Positions 24,001 to 35,804 of a stretch of 64,000 bases of DNA are shown in pieces. The stretch covers positions 31,041,501 through 31,105,500 of the forward strand of contig NC_083383.1 in assembly GCF_031755915.1 (NCBI RefSeq), written 5' to 3'. The notes below the pieces were generated by a model that saw only the letters and a list, made by a program, of their open reading frames with translations, ran no database searches and was not told the DNA's origin. Origin of the DNA: Ziziphus jujuba (Eukaryota; Streptophyta; Magnoliopsida; Rosales; Rhamnaceae). The stretch's first letter is position 1, and the number at the start of each line of letters is the position of its first letter. The translations under genes and the position numbers were made by a program.

Positions 24001-26538
24001 GTATGAAATAGTTTGCAGTAATCCAATACCTGGTCCTTTGTCTTCAAGAAATATACCCACACCTTCCGAGAAGCATCATCAATGAAGGTCAGGAAATACC
24101 TGTTGCCACCTAATGATTCCACCTCCATGGGACCACAAACATCAAAGTGCACCAGACTAAGCAACTCTGATCTTTTCGATGCAGAGGAACTGAAAGAGTC
24201 TCTATGTTGCTTACCAAACAAGCAGTGACTACAAGGATCTAGCGCAGCATCCTTACAAACAGTGATAAACTTCTTCTTTGCTAAAGTAGACAATCCTTTT
24301 TCACTCATGTGATCGAGTCTCTGGTGCCACAAATTTTGAGATACCTCTCTTTCTGTAATGTTAAGGCTGTCCGCACATATGTCCTCGGGCGACAACTATG
24401 GCACCTTTCGTCATTTTTCATGTGCCTTTGCTGAAATGGTTGTCATAGCCTTGCTTGTCTAAGGCTGCTCCCGAAAGTAGATTGAGCCAAAGATTTGGAA
24501 CATGACGGACATCCTTCAAAGTGATTGTACAACCAACATTCATTTTTATCTGAACATCACCAGTTCCCACAATCTTTGTGAAACTGGAATTTCCCATCTT
24601 TATCGTACCAAAGTCTCCTGCTTTGTACGTTTTGAAAAAATCTTTATATGGAGTGACATGGTAGGATGCTGCAGTATCGACTATCCACTCAACGTCTTAG
24701 GTTGATGTATGAAGGCATGTCTCTTCTTGGGTGGAGCAGAGTGCCACTTCTCCTGTAATAGTGACTAGTGTCTCTCCATCCTTCTTCGGTTGATTACCTT
24801 GGAGTCTTTGCTCTCTCAACAAATTTATGCAGTTCTTCTTCATGTGGCCCTCTAGGCCACAATGATAGCATTTATATGATGATTTCTTGCCGTCTGTAGA
24901 TCTGCCTCTACACTTCTTCTTGCCTCTCCCCCTATCTTGACCACCTCTTTACTGTCTTCCTCTGTCTGTGACGAGGGCATGTGACTGGTCCATGCCAATG
25001 TCCTTTCTTCTAAGGCATCCTTAGCCATAGACATAGTATATTTGCCATTCGGGGTTGAATTGCTGAGAGAGACTACCAATGTCTCCCAACTGTTTGAAAG
25101 AGAGCCTGATCCTCATCCCCTAGTTGGTAATCCATAGCAGATAATTAATTTACCAAGCTCTGGAACTCACTGGTATGCTTGGCTACAGAAGTTCTACTTT
25201 GTAATTTTCGATTTACCGATCACTTAAGCAACAAGCCTTTATTCCGAGCAGTCTTGGCCTGGTACATGTCCCCCAACTTCTTCCAAAGGACATATGCATC
25301 TGTTCACTTAGCAACATGATGGAAGACACTATGATCGATCCATTGCCTGATCTGACCGATCGTTTTCTTATTTAATTTCTTCCATTATGCTTCTTTGTTG
25401 GGATCAGGGTTTACACTTTTAGCTTCTATAGGATCAAACAAATCTTTATAATTGAGGAGATCTTCCATCCGAGGTCTCCAAAGTGTATAATTTATGGCAG
25501 TGAGCTTAACCATAGCTCCCGAAGATGATTCTTCCATTGTCATAATGGCTTGATAAAAAATGGAGTCGAATTTGGCAAAACAGAGTTAACTGTTGCATCC
25601 GGAATGGCCGAAAATGGTGGACTTGACTCTTCCAGGGTCAAAATATAATTACCAAAAATTTAGGCAAAAATATAATTTTCCAAAAATTCTAGGGTCAATC
25701 TGTAAATATAGAAACTACAAGGGGTCAATTTATAAGTTTTGAAAATATAGGGGCTGTTCTGTAATTTTAGAAACTTTTGATGACATGGCAAATTGTGATG
25801 ACATATCAACACGTGGCAGATGACATGGCGATCGCATGGCTGATGATGTGGCTAACGCATGGTGATGTCTCTGATGACGTGACAAATGACGTGGTCGTCT
25901 TCAACCTCCAGACGATGCATGATCTGTTGCAGAAAACTTCAGGCGACATGTGTGGGCGCGTGGAACGTTGAATTTCTCTCTGGCAAACTCATTGTTTCTT
26001 GTCTCATCGTGTTCTTTCACCTGGTATTGTCAAATTATTGATTTGAGCAACTTTTCGAAACACCACCTTGAAGAACAGAGGCTCTGTTTCTTCAAATTTG
26101 GAAACCAAACTCTAAAATGTAAATCTATTACTCTCTTGGAAATAGATTACAAAAACACAAAACTTCTCTCTTGGATTCTCACGTGGAATCTCTTTGTTTA
26201 CTCTCAAATTCTCTCTGGAATTTGCTCACTCTTCTCTCAAGCTCTCTCTGGAGACTTAAACACTCTTTCTCTCGGAGTTTACTCTCAATACTCCTCAATT
26301 GGGATGATATTGAGCTTGCTTGGATTGGCTTGTGAGATGCAATGGGATGGAGCCCCTTCATAGGCTCATAAGGTTGGTTGCATGTCCTCCATCTTCAATC
26401 GGTTCTGACAGTTGCCCACAATTGTTGAGCAAGTTGTTTTTCGATCTTAAATGCAGCAACCATTGTCAAAAACGGTGGTTGAGTGGTGGCAGTGTGGCTG
26501 GTTTCACACTGTCGACGGAGGTGCGGCTGGACTTCACA
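21093..26538 (-). mobile_element. Ty1/copia LTR retrotransposon inserted in pseudogene D
   Basis: Minus-strand element of 5446 bp. The 3' LTR is 21093-21566. The 5' LTR ends at 26538; its inner limit is about 26065. Its terminus on this strand is TGTGAAG. A polypurine tract (complement of ATTCTCCCCCTCC, 21567-21579) abuts the 3' LTR. A perfect 5-bp target duplication GTTGG lies at 21088-21092 and 26539-26543. Domain order gag, protease, integrase, reverse transcriptase, RNase H is that of Ty1/copia. The two LTRs are visibly diverged and the primer-binding site is no longer clear, so the copy is old and immobile. Confidence 0.92.
21602..25560 (-). pseudogene. Degenerate copia gag-pol
   Basis: Gag (about 24820-25555) has several stops but keeps a CCHC zinc knuckle, CYHCGLEGHMKKNC, at 24829-24870. 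The protease active site DTAAS is at 24664-24678. The GAG-pre-integrase and integrase core lie at 23913-24395 (LWHQRLDHMSEKGLSTL; FIDDASRKVWVYF). RT lies at 22542-22889 (MDVKTSFLHGDL; LKKSLYGLKQAPRQWYKKF). The catalytic YVDD box reads YVDN at about 22550, which would abolish polymerase activity. RNase H lies at 21602-22297 (YTDADMAGDPDNRKSTSGY; CDNQSAIDLSKN). Frames change between RT and RNase H. These are the domains of one polyprotein, not separate genes. Confidence 0.9.
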
Positions 26539-27523
26539 GTTGGACGTTCAGGCCCCGAATTGTTAGCAACATTTGCTTTAACATGTTGAGCAGAAGCTGT
26601 CGGTGGAGATGTGGTCATTGAAGCTGCAGCAGGCTGAAGGGTTTCTCGTAAACAGATATCACTTGGATTATCTACTATCAAATTTTCCATGATATCCATT
26701 GCTGTCAAACCCCTTTTGTTTTTCGCATTTACTTCCAATTTGTTGGCCATATTGCTATTACAACTAAGCAGCAGCTAAACATACTACATCATCAAAATCA
26801 TTTGTGATCTTAATACCTTATAATTTAAAGAATTGTACATTTTAACACTTTCTCATCTATGGTTATTTAATCCAATAAATCAATAAGAACTTATATGTAT
26901 ATTAATATGTGTGTGTGTGTGTGTTACTATTTTACTTCACATTGTTTTTTAGAGACAGCAAGGTGAAGGACTATGTTCCCATCTTCATCACCACAATTCA
27001 CAAGCTCTTCCAAACCAAGAAATTTCATCCATTCTATCAAATTTTTAAAAGCTTCAAACTTGTTGTTCTTTACAGCTAAATGAAGTGCAGTTTCTTCAAA
27101 AGCTGTGACATCTCTAATACATCCAGCCCAAGCATTAAACAGTTCATCCATGACCTCAACTTTATCGTTGGTAGCAGCATAGTGAATGGCAGTTCTTCCC
27201 TCTCTACCCTTCAAACTGCATACTTCTTTCTTTGTCGTGCCAGTACTCCTCAACATTATCTCTTTCACTATCTCTATGTGCCCCAAAGCTACGGCTATAT
27301 CGAGTGGCCTAAACCCATCTTTGTTCAATTCTCTTATTGATTCTGGCCGCAGTTTAATCATTTCTCGTACAAAAAGCTGCCTTGCCTTGGTAGCAATGTG
27401 CAACAGGTTCTCATGCGGAGAAATGAGTGCAGAATCGGCGAGGATCAATGGATTTTTATCAAGCAATTCATGTAATACATGAATGTTGCCTGCAATAGCT
27501 GCTTCAAATAATCTGCTATCCAT

Positions 27524-28265
27524 TTCTGATCTCTACATATTCATTTCAAAGTCATTAAGTTTGAAGTCTGGAAGGCTTTCCTTTCCTACCTAGAAGGATG
27601 GCTATTATAAAGTGGAAATGGAAGCAGCCTAGAAAGTATCTGGAATATATAAAGTATAAAATGTAGCATCATTTTCTAAATCAGCTCTTAAACTTATATT
27701 ATCAATCAGACGTGTGAAAGGAAGGAAAGGGTGAAGAAAAGACCAAGAAATTAACGTTCATTTTCCATGCTTTGATGTCTATTTGGATAACTTTTTTCCA
27801 ACTTCCTTTTAAGGTCTGGAAGACTTTTCCAATATGCTAGAGTTTTTTAGGTCATATATAAGCTTAAAAAAATAATTAAAAAAAAACTATCTGTTAACTT
27901 TGTTTGAGGCATCTTTCTCATATACCAAATTGCTCCGAACATATATATATATATATATATTTTTTTTTTTCTTTTTTTGTCAAGTAGTGTTTTATGATTG
28001 ACAAGTTATGGATTGGAAAAATTAAGATGGAAAAACCAAAAAAATTTGTAAATGATAAAAAATAAGTATAATTTTCTTTTTTGATCCAAAGTAATTATGT
28101 TTGGGCCAATATTATTAAAAGAGGATATCACAAGAGAGCTCCAGGATCTAGGTATAGTCATGAGATAATTATTGTTACCTTTTTTTCTTTTTCTTTTTTG
28201 CTTGTAATACAATCAAAATTTTAATGTATAAAGTTTTAGATATGAATATAACGTGATAGAATTAA
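27524..28265. promoter_or_regulatory. Upstream region of D, homologous to that of A2
   Basis: Contains the conserved type-1 upstream block and then GAGGCATCTTT and GATATCACAAGAGAGCTC in the same order as 6300-7060. An AT microsatellite (27939-27960) precedes a T-rich run. No gene is supported; the open frame at 28006-28212 is low-complexity. Confidence 0.45.
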
Positions 28266-29185
28266 TGTGAAGTCCCACATCGGTTGGAAAGGGGAACAAA
28301 ACACTCCATATAAGTGGGTGTGAATACCTTTTTCTTGAGAGGCTTTCTCATGAGGGAACGTAAAACCGTGCGGGCTGGAACCAAAACAGACAATATCGTG
28401 ATTGGGACTGGTAGGTAGGGGTTGGAAGAGAATTCCCCCTAACCATTGCGAGGCCTTTTAAAACCTTAAAGGCTAAGTTGTAAGAGGATTCTCCAGGCCC
28501 AAAGAGGACAATATCTCATGCGTGTGGTCTAAGCTGTCACAGATGGTATCAGAGCCGAACCCGGATCAGTATGCCAGCGAGGACACTGGTCCCCAAGGAG
28601 GAAGGATTGTGAAGTCTCACGTCAGTTGAAAAGGGGAACAAAACACTCCATATAAGTGGGTGTGGATACCTTTCTCTTGTAAGGCCTTCCCATGAGGGAA
28701 CGTAAAACCGTGTGGGCTGGATCCAAAATGCACAATATCGTGATTGGGCCTGGAAGCCCGTAAGATGATTCCCCAGACCCAAAAAGGACAATATTGCATG
28801 AGGGTGGTCTAGGCTGTCACAGATGGTATCAGAGCCGGACCCGGATCGGTGTGCCAGCGAGGACGCTGGGCCCCAAGGGGGAAGGATTATGAAGTCCCAC
28901 ATCGGTTGGAAAAGGGAACGAAACACTCCATATAAGTGGATATGGATACCTTTCTCTTGCGAGGCCTTCCCATGAGGGAACATAAAACCGTAGGGGCTGG
29001 GTTCAAAACGCACAATATCGTGATTGGGCCTGGAAGTCCGTGCCAGTGAGACTGGTAGGTAGGGGTTAGAAGAGGATTTTTCCTAACCATTACGAGGTCT
29101 TTTAAAATTTTGAAGACTGGATTGTAAGAGGATTCTCCAAGTTTAAAGAGGACAATATTACATGCAAATAATTTGGATTGTCACA
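28266..29185 (+). mobile_element. TRIM array with three LTRs and two internal domains
   Basis: LTRs at 28266-28541 (276 bp), 28608-28821 (214 bp) and 28888-29185 (298 bp) start TGTGAAGTC or TATGAAGTC and end TGTCACA. Between them are two 66-bp internal domains, each with primer-binding site TGGTATCAGAGC (28544-28555; 28824-28835) and a purine tract before the next LTR. The whole array is flanked by one 5-bp duplication ATTAA (28261-28265 and 29186-29190). It is the same family as 9221-9616, whose LTRs are about 110-130 bp shorter through loss of a central block. The matching upstream region of A2 (about 7072) is an empty site. Confidence 0.9.
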
Positions 29186-31585
29186 ATTAATCCCATATTT
29201 GAGACCTCAAGGGGCAACTAAGAAGGTAACAAATATTATATAAATTTATTTGTAATAGTAAATCATGTATATGCTCCAATTTTATTATCTTACTAGAAAT
29301 TGAACAGAGATCAAATATAGTCCTTATCTGACAAATTACTGTAACAGTGCAACTACAATCCCAAAGCAAGCACGTTGGTGATGCAAACACTCGTACGATT
29401 ACAAAACAGAGTCGTAAACACTCGTATTGTTTATTTTGCATTACAGGGTATTACCATGAGCTTTCTAAAATTAGAAGTGAATTGGTGAGTAATAAAAGTA
29501 AAACAAAATAAAACTTCAACCACTTGAAAACCACTTTATAAAAATCTGAACTTTCATGATTAGTATGTTTTTACCAAAAAATACCCTCCTCTGTTTTATA
29601 AATTCTACAAATTAAGGCCGTTACTCTAAATTTGTACTACCAAACTCATTCTATTGACCCAAATTTGACTAAAAATGTCCTTATATCTCTTCATCACCAA
29701 CCTAAACGTTGGGCATGTGAATTTTTTAACACCGACACTGCAAATTTTGAAAAATAAACACTAATAGAATCTGCATGTAGTAATATAATTTAATTAGCTA
29801 GCTTTTTTTTTTTTTTATTATAAGGGTAGGGAGTTTTGTTTTTTTTTTTTTTTTTTTTTTTTTAAATCCATGTTAAAAATTCAACCTTGAATCTTGAAAA
29901 TGTATTCTCAGCTACATAGTTACTGGATCAAACCTACAAATACATTTACTTTATATTAAAGGATTAAATTTCCATCATTAGATTTTAATATAAAAAAACA
30001 AAATGAAATAAAGAAAAAGTCACTAACTTTAACAAAATGTTGACGACAATGTCAAATGTCGGTGAACATCAGCACCGATAGGAGAGGGAAAAAAGTGTCG
30101 CCGATGTTAGAATCTCTCTTTTTTTTTTTTTTTTTTGTTGAATGTGGTTTCGTGGCCTAAATGGGTTTTGGAAGAAAAAAAGTTTCTAAAACCCGTGGGT
30201 TTTGAAAATGCCAGTAGAAAACAAAGGAACCGTTGAGAGAGGAAAGTGAACAATCATATTCTTTAATTGCAAAACCATTGCCCATTCCCTGGTTTTCCGT
30301 CCATTCAACATTCCTATTTTGATTTTTCTTTTTTTTTTTTTTTTTTTTTTTTTTTGGGTTTCTTTTTTGTTGACTCTGGTCACTTTGCGTTGGCTTGTTT
30401 TTGATACTTTAATGAGGACTGAGCGACAGTCACTTGCATACACGCTAACACACTCCCTCATTTCTACTGTGTGTCCTATTACTTTTTTCAAAACCAATAC
30501 ACTGCTTAAAATAATAATTTAAACTTTTATTTTTGTTTATTATAATGTTGTGATTTATTTAATTTTAATACAAAATTTTTATTTTACATATACTTCTCTT
30601 CCTATTTTTGTAAGAATATAATTTTTTTTATTATCCAAAATAATAATAAACTTATATTTATTTATACAAAGTTAATTAATCTTTTTTTAATGAAAAATAG
30701 ATAAATAAACTTTTAATCTAAAAGACTATGAGTGAATCTTCTAGTTATGTAAATCATCATAACAGTGTAAACTAAAAATTTGTAGTTAAACATATATACA
30801 ATACAATTTAAAATATTTATTAGATATCTAATAAATACTGTAATTTATTTATTTATAATAATTTTTTATATTTATAAATTATTTTATTATTATTGTATTA
30901 TAATTATTGTGTTATTTTATATTATTTAATTTTATCGATATTTTTGTTGCTCGGTGTTCCCATAAAATTATATTAGTGATGTTTTGATTAATACCGATAT
31001 TTTAATAAGTGGTTATTTTTAAATAAAAAACAATGTGTGTGGCAAGGGAGGAAGAAGAAAAAGTGAAGTTTCACTTACATTATGTGGTATAGTGGCCAGT
31101 AGCTAGCTAGGCTCGTCTTTCCAAGAACCATCCTTTACTCTCTTTTATTCAGCTAAAAAACAGAACTTAACTCCTTTTTCTTTTCTTTTTTTCTTTTTCT
31201 TTTTTAATTGTTTTAAATTAAAACACAATTTCAAGTTTTATTTTATATCCAAGAAATGTCTAGCTTTTTCAACTTATAAAACATAATCCAACTAATATGG
31301 AGTTGGATAAAAAGTAAAATAAAAAGGTATAGATATATATAACAATACCTATATTGAATAATTAATTAACATTCTCACTTCTAGATGTGTAATTAATCTT
31401 CAACTCCAAATTTAAGGAGTGGGTTTCAAGTGACTTGTTTAAAGGGTCATATGGATTAATGAGAGAAAGAACATATATGAGCTTGCAAGGTTCAATTATA
31501 TCAAGTCTCACCAAATTTGGGGTTCGTTCAGAACTTGATCATAATATCCCAACAGTCTGTAAACTACAAACAAAACGCAACTTTA
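29186..31585. other. AT-rich intergenic region
   Basis: 29186-29440 continues the alignment with 7072-7330. Beyond that I see no gene. Homopolymer T runs lie at 29840-29862, 30119-30136 and 30330-30355. Open frames at 30186-30522 are built on these runs. Around 31040-31080 (AAAGTGAAGTTTCAC) the sequence resembles the upstream flank of type-2 PGG genes (compare 33850-33880), so a lost type-2 gene may have stood here. Confidence 0.45.
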
Positions 31586-32030
31586 CAATTGTAATTAATC
31601 AGTAGTGCTTAATTCTAAGCTCTCACAAATTTTTAAAGTATATATGTAAACTGTGGACTCGAGAATTGCTGTCTTTCTTTATAAGAGAAAAGCATTGCGT
31701 GTATCATTTGATGAGTCTCTCTGCTGCTGAAACCCAAAATATTTGATCCAATCCTTCTTGTCGTCTTCCATCAATGGATGCTCAATCTCTTGAATTTTGA
31801 TTAGTATCAATTTTACTGCAATATGATGAGCATAAATAAAATAAGTGAATAAAAAAAATTACTTGAATATTATCATATTATTTACCATATTATTTCATAA
31901 ACGAATTTGATAAATATTTTTAAAAATTTAGCATCATTGTTTGCTTTTTTTTGCATTGATTTCCAATTTGCTTGCCATGGCAATACCAATGTTACTAAGC
32001 AATTTGTGAACATACTGCATCATCAGGCGG
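31586..32030 (-). pseudogene. Relic of ankyrin/PGG exon 2 (segment copy B)
   Basis: Aligns from its first base with position 1 of the window. The minus strand reads YVHKLLSNIGIAMASKLEINAK near 31960-32020, matching the start of type-1 exon 2, and KDWIKYFGF near 31730-31765, matching the stretch before the PGG domain. The membrane half and exon 1 are absent. Non-functional. Confidence 0.6.
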
Positions 32031-32555
32031 TGCTCACCTGTTAAAAGAGTACTCGTGAGTCGTGAACAAGGTGATCATGAAAATATAAAGCAAATCCATC
32101 ATTATTCAATAGAAAGTTTATTTTTTGTTTTTTGTTTCTTTTTTTTTTTTTTTTCACATCAATCTAGAATGTTTGGAGAAAAAAAAAAAAAAAAGTAGTC
32201 TTCAAGTGACTGTTCAAACTATTTTTCTTATTAAAATCAGATTGGACTTTTAAGTTTAACCCTTAATCAAATTTCACTAAAATCAACTGAATAGAATTAG
32301 GTTTAATTCTGCTAATCTTTTTATACATTTGAGCTCAAAATTAATAAAGCAAATCTAAAAAGGTAAACCAATATCAATTATAATCATATTCTCTAACTAA
32401 AAGCCAAATAAGATAAGAACATATATGTTACCTTTGAAAAATAAATAATTATTTGTAAAATTAATTTTAATAGTAACATTACAACATAAAAAAAAATATA
32501 TAAAAAAATAAAAAACTCTGTTTTAGAACCTCTAGTTACTATTTTTTTTTTTTTT

Positions 32556-32938
32556 TTTTTGGGGCAAATGTCAGGAACTTTCATTAACAAGAAGAACTAG
32601 TACAAAAATCAGCTTGCATACTCTGAAGAAGCCAATCCAGCCCCTCCTCAATCCAAGATTCAAAAAGAATCCAAAGAAAAAGCAATTTGAGCAATCTCAT
32701 GAGCAACTCGATTTGTCTCTCTAGGAGCATAAACACAGCTAAAAAACCCAAAACACCTACTGTAGACTTAATATTATCAACTAGAAAAACAAAAATTCCC
32801 CAAATAAACACCACACCAGGATCATATGCTAGCTAGCTGAATAGCTAATTGACAATCACTGTTAAGAATCCCATTAAAATAGCCCATCTGATAACAAAAC
32901 TGCAATATAGACTTAATTAAACCTACCCACTACTTACA
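32556..32938 (-). mobile_element. 5'-truncated LINE-like tail (copy B)
   Basis: Counterpart of 1090-1440. On the minus strand ILNSDCQLAIQLAS is followed, after a frame change, by WGIFVFLVDNIKS and then by an APRETNRVAHEIAQ-like stretch. This is the layout of the RNase H-like region at the end of plant LINE ORFs. A run of about 21 T at 32541-32561 forms the poly(A) end. The shared position in both copies shows insertion before the segment was duplicated. Confidence 0.5.
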
Positions 32939-32955
32939 TATATATATATATATGG

Positions 32956-33110
32956 AAATTCTACGGTGAGGACGGTCCGCATGAGGACCGTAGTATTAGT
33001 GACGGTTTTTCATAGTATTAACGACGGTGTTTTAGAAAATCGTCACCAATACTATGAAAAACCGTCACCAATATTGTAGTCCGCATGAGGACCGTCCACA
33101 CCATAGACGT
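32956..33110. mobile_element. Hairpin MITE-like element
   Basis: An imperfect inverted repeat: 32992-33019 (TAGTGACGGTTTTTCATAGT inside) pairs with 33048-33075 (ACTATGAAAAACCGTCACCA), and the outer GGACGGTCCGCATGAGGACC pairs with 33077-33097. AT dinucleotide runs (32938-32952, 33114-33134) lie on both sides, so a TA target duplication cannot be told from the microsatellite. No coding capacity. It sits 3' of the type-2 gene P1 and within the block missing from copy A. Confidence 0.65.
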
Positions 33111-33141
33111 ACTGTATATATATATATATATATATGTATAC

Positions 33142-33642
33142 CTAATTTTTCCCCTTCAACTTTTTGCACACTTGCACCACAAATCTTAACAAAAAAGGCA
33201 GCACAGCAGCAGTCAAAATGTAACGAAAATGGACAGATTCATGAGGGGTTACCGCAAATATTGCAGATCCATATGTAATGATCATAGAGACAGTGGCAAC
33301 GCATAACTCAATATAAAAAGGAAATTTGTAAGTGAGAGAGATGATGACCAAGATTGCTGAAGAGAGAGCCAAAGTGTTTGATATCAAAAACACATAGAAA
33401 GGCTTCTTGTGGGAACCATAAATGGCTCTTCCTGCAGTATGTCCATTATCACTGTCTTGCCAAACACCGCCTGGAGGATTCACACCAGCTTGGAATGTCA
33501 CTGCTGCGATGAGTGCTGCAACCACCAGCACAACTTCCCGAGCATGGGGGAGTCCGCCACCGTTTCCACCGTTTCCATCGTCTCCATCATATTGGAAGCG
33601 TTTGCACCAGCACAATCTTAGCTTGTTTTGTTGGTTTGCCAT
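33142..33642 (-). CDS. Type-2 PGG-domain membrane protein P1 (166 aa)
   Basis: Single-exon gene with no ankyrin repeats. The start MANQQNK (33640-33642) matches the MAN start of its paralogues; an in-frame ATG at 33699 is less likely. Layout: hydrophilic N-terminus with RFQYD, membrane segment VVLVVAALIAAVTFQAGV, NPPGGVWQDSDNGHTAGRAI, two central membrane segments (VFLISNTLALSSAILVIISL; ELCVATVSMIITYGSAIFAV), TPHESV, a last membrane segment and a basic tail. It differs from its relatives by a Gly/Asn/Asp-rich insert, and by GLPHAREVVL where they have DTPSDARNVLL. Likely a membrane protein; the role is unknown. A W-box TTGACC lies 188 bp upstream. Its counterpart is absent from copy A. Confidence 0.75.
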   Translation of the reverse strand: MANQQNKLRLCWCKRFQYDGDDGNGGNGGGLPHAREVVLVVAALIAAVTFQAGVNPPGGVWQDSDNGHTAGRAIYGSHKKPFYVFLISNTLALSSAILVIISLTYKFPFYIELCVATVSMIITYGSAIFAVTPHESVHFRYILTAAVLPFLLRFVVQVCKKLKGKN

Positions 33643-34943
33643 TTTTATATCTTTAATTGTTCTAAACCAATGATGATGATGATACATCTTGTGTTTCAAT
33701 TATATATATATGTATATATATATAATATACACGTACATATATTTGGTGGTTGAATGTGAACATTGTTCTATTCTATGACTTATTAATTAGTGTCTCAATC
33801 AACGTTTGTGTGTGGGACATGGGGTTTTTGGTCAATGGGGACAGGAAGGAGAAAGAAAAGTTGAAGTTTCACACACAATAAATTTTTGATATCAAATGAC
33901 ATTGACAATGATAATGCTTTATTTTGCTTTCATTTGAATTTTAAGTTGGATTCCAATTTGTTTCTTATGTATCAAAAAATATGTCATCTTATTTTGGTAT
34001 TAAAATTTTAATCAATTCAAGCAAAAAATAAAATAAACAGAATTAGTTAGTACTTATAAGTACTCCACTGTTGTTGTAAAATTGTAGAGAGGCCTAAGAG
34101 AACAGAACAGAGTTTTATGGGTCTAGAAGGAAATCCAATGATTATGATAAAGAAATTTAATTAGTTTAATGCTATAGAATTAACTTTATAAAGACTAATA
34201 GTCATGCAATTTTGGCAATGTATGACGGAAGAGACAAGAGTCAACAAAGACTAAGGAAACATGGCTTGGTCATTACAGCAAGGAGCCCAAAAAATAATAA
34301 ATTCGTAGGTACTTCATAAACCTTGGTAGTTATGAGCTTTCAGATCCTACACTTTATAAAATAAAGTTAGATGAACAAGGTTTTGGTGTTGTTGGGTTTA
34401 TTTATTTCACCTTCTTCATTTGTCACAACAAACAATTAATAGCTTAATGCTAAAAACATATGCACATTTACATGTATATTGAAAACAGAGTAATTTCCAT
34501 ACCAAGTGGTCAATGAAAATAAATATATGGCAGATTGTTTGAGGCATCTTGTGCACAAACCAACTGATTTAAATACAGTTGTCCTTTTTATTCCAAAGAA
34601 ATGTATTTTGGCTGGGGCAAAATCATTAAAAGCTTGAGCTCTAGAATCTAGATATCAGTCATATTACTATTACTTTTTTTTCTTTTTCTTTTTTTTTTTT
34701 TTTTTTGGGGGGTTTCCCCACATAGTACAATTAAAAATTTAATTATGGCAACCCAATAAGTAATGATAAGAAGGGACTAGAGAGCCAAAGTGTTGGAAAT
34801 CAGCAAGATATAGAAAGAAATGTAAATCAACCCATTTGATCGCTTTCTTTTAAACTATTAATAACGATGATTATGATAGCTTATCTTTCTCTGATACATA
34901 TTTAATTTATTTTGGAAAAGTTGGGTTTTCGTAGGTTTTACAC

Positions 34944-34979
<36 letters not shown>

Positions 34980-35804
34980 AGAGCATAAATGAAAAAAAAA
35001 AAAAAGGAAATCCGGAGCTTAATCTAATGAAAAAACTAATCTGTATTTTATTCATGGATAGAAAATATATAAACACAAGTTGACAATAGTAATTCACCTA
35101 ATTTTTCATTTGACACTGCACTGACCATACAGCCATAAGTAAACTTTGGATACCTAACACATCAGTTTTTTTTTTTTTTCACCAAAAAAACTGTTTATAA
35201 ACCAACTAGATCCATAAACTAAATATTAAAAAAAAAAAAATGACAGCAACAAATGTGTCATTACTCAGCAGTTTTAGTAAGTAACATGAGTCTATTAATT
35301 TTCTATGTATATGTGTTAAAAAGACGCAATTTTTTCTATGGCATTTACAACTTTTATTGTGGCACCTAACTTTTTTGGTAATTTATTATGGCACTTATTC
35401 TTAAACATGTTGTAGGATTTTTCAACTCTGTATCAGTTTGTCTTTTTTTTACCATTTCACATCACCGATATTTGGAAAGGTGGTGGAAGGAACCTGCATG
35501 ACCATATTCAAAGCATTAACTGCTTTTCAAACTTTTTTTTTTTTTAAAACAAAATAAATAAATAAAACTGATTAGGGGAATGAAGTTATCTAAACTTCGA
35601 TAATTTCATCAAGCTGATCAAGAAGAATCTTTAAGTTTTGCAATTAGAAGACTTAAAATCAATTTTTTCTATTGGAGTACTTCAAATTGAGTTCATAAAA
35701 AAATAGTAAACAAATTGAGGACTCAAAAACGAACTGCAAATGTCAAGTCCAGGAGCAAATTTCAAAATCCAATATCCTTAATTATCACATTCCATAAAAG
35801 TAAC
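33643..35804. other. Spacer between P1 and B1
   Basis: 33643-34440 is the upstream flank of P1 with an AT tract (33700-33725) and GGTCAA (33830-33835). 34445-35804 aligns with 17311-17560 and 1441-2384. A 30-base A run lies at 34947-34978. No gene is supported; the open frame at 34858-35097 is made by that run. Confidence 0.5.
33830..33835 (-). promoter_or_regulatory. W-box TTGACC upstream of P1
   Basis: GGTCAA on the plus strand, 188 bp before the P1 start. W-boxes are bound by WRKY transcription factors. The motif recurs in the upstream flanks of P2, P3, P5 and P6 within a similar context (GGTCAATGGGG, often with GGAAGGA after it). Function is inferred from motif and recurrence. Confidence 0.4.

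Larger units (their letters stand above)
20347..27523 (-). pseudogene. Ankyrin/PGG type-1 pseudogene D, split by a copia element
   Basis: Exon 1 (26936-27523) is fully open: MDSRLFEAAIAGNIHVLHEL, six ankyrin-type blocks including EGRTAIHYAATNDKVEVMD, and a donor GAA|GTAAAA that is weaker than the paralogues' GAG|GTAAGA. Exon 2 starts at 26783 (AG acceptor), runs to 26539, is interrupted by the retrotransposon 21093-26538, and resumes at 21092 to a stop at 20347. Besides the insertion it has TAG at the third codon of exon 2 (CAG in A2), and TAG in the membrane region (about 20779; GAG in A2). The 3' end is triplicated. Removing the element and one 5-bp repeat would rejoin the linker between VNVANNSGPERP and the PGG domain. 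Confidence 0.88.

Noticed and set aside
25777..26363. Plus-strand open frames around the copia 5' end
   Set aside because: Antisense of the element's leader and LTR; the repeated GACATGGC-like sequence is leader repeat.
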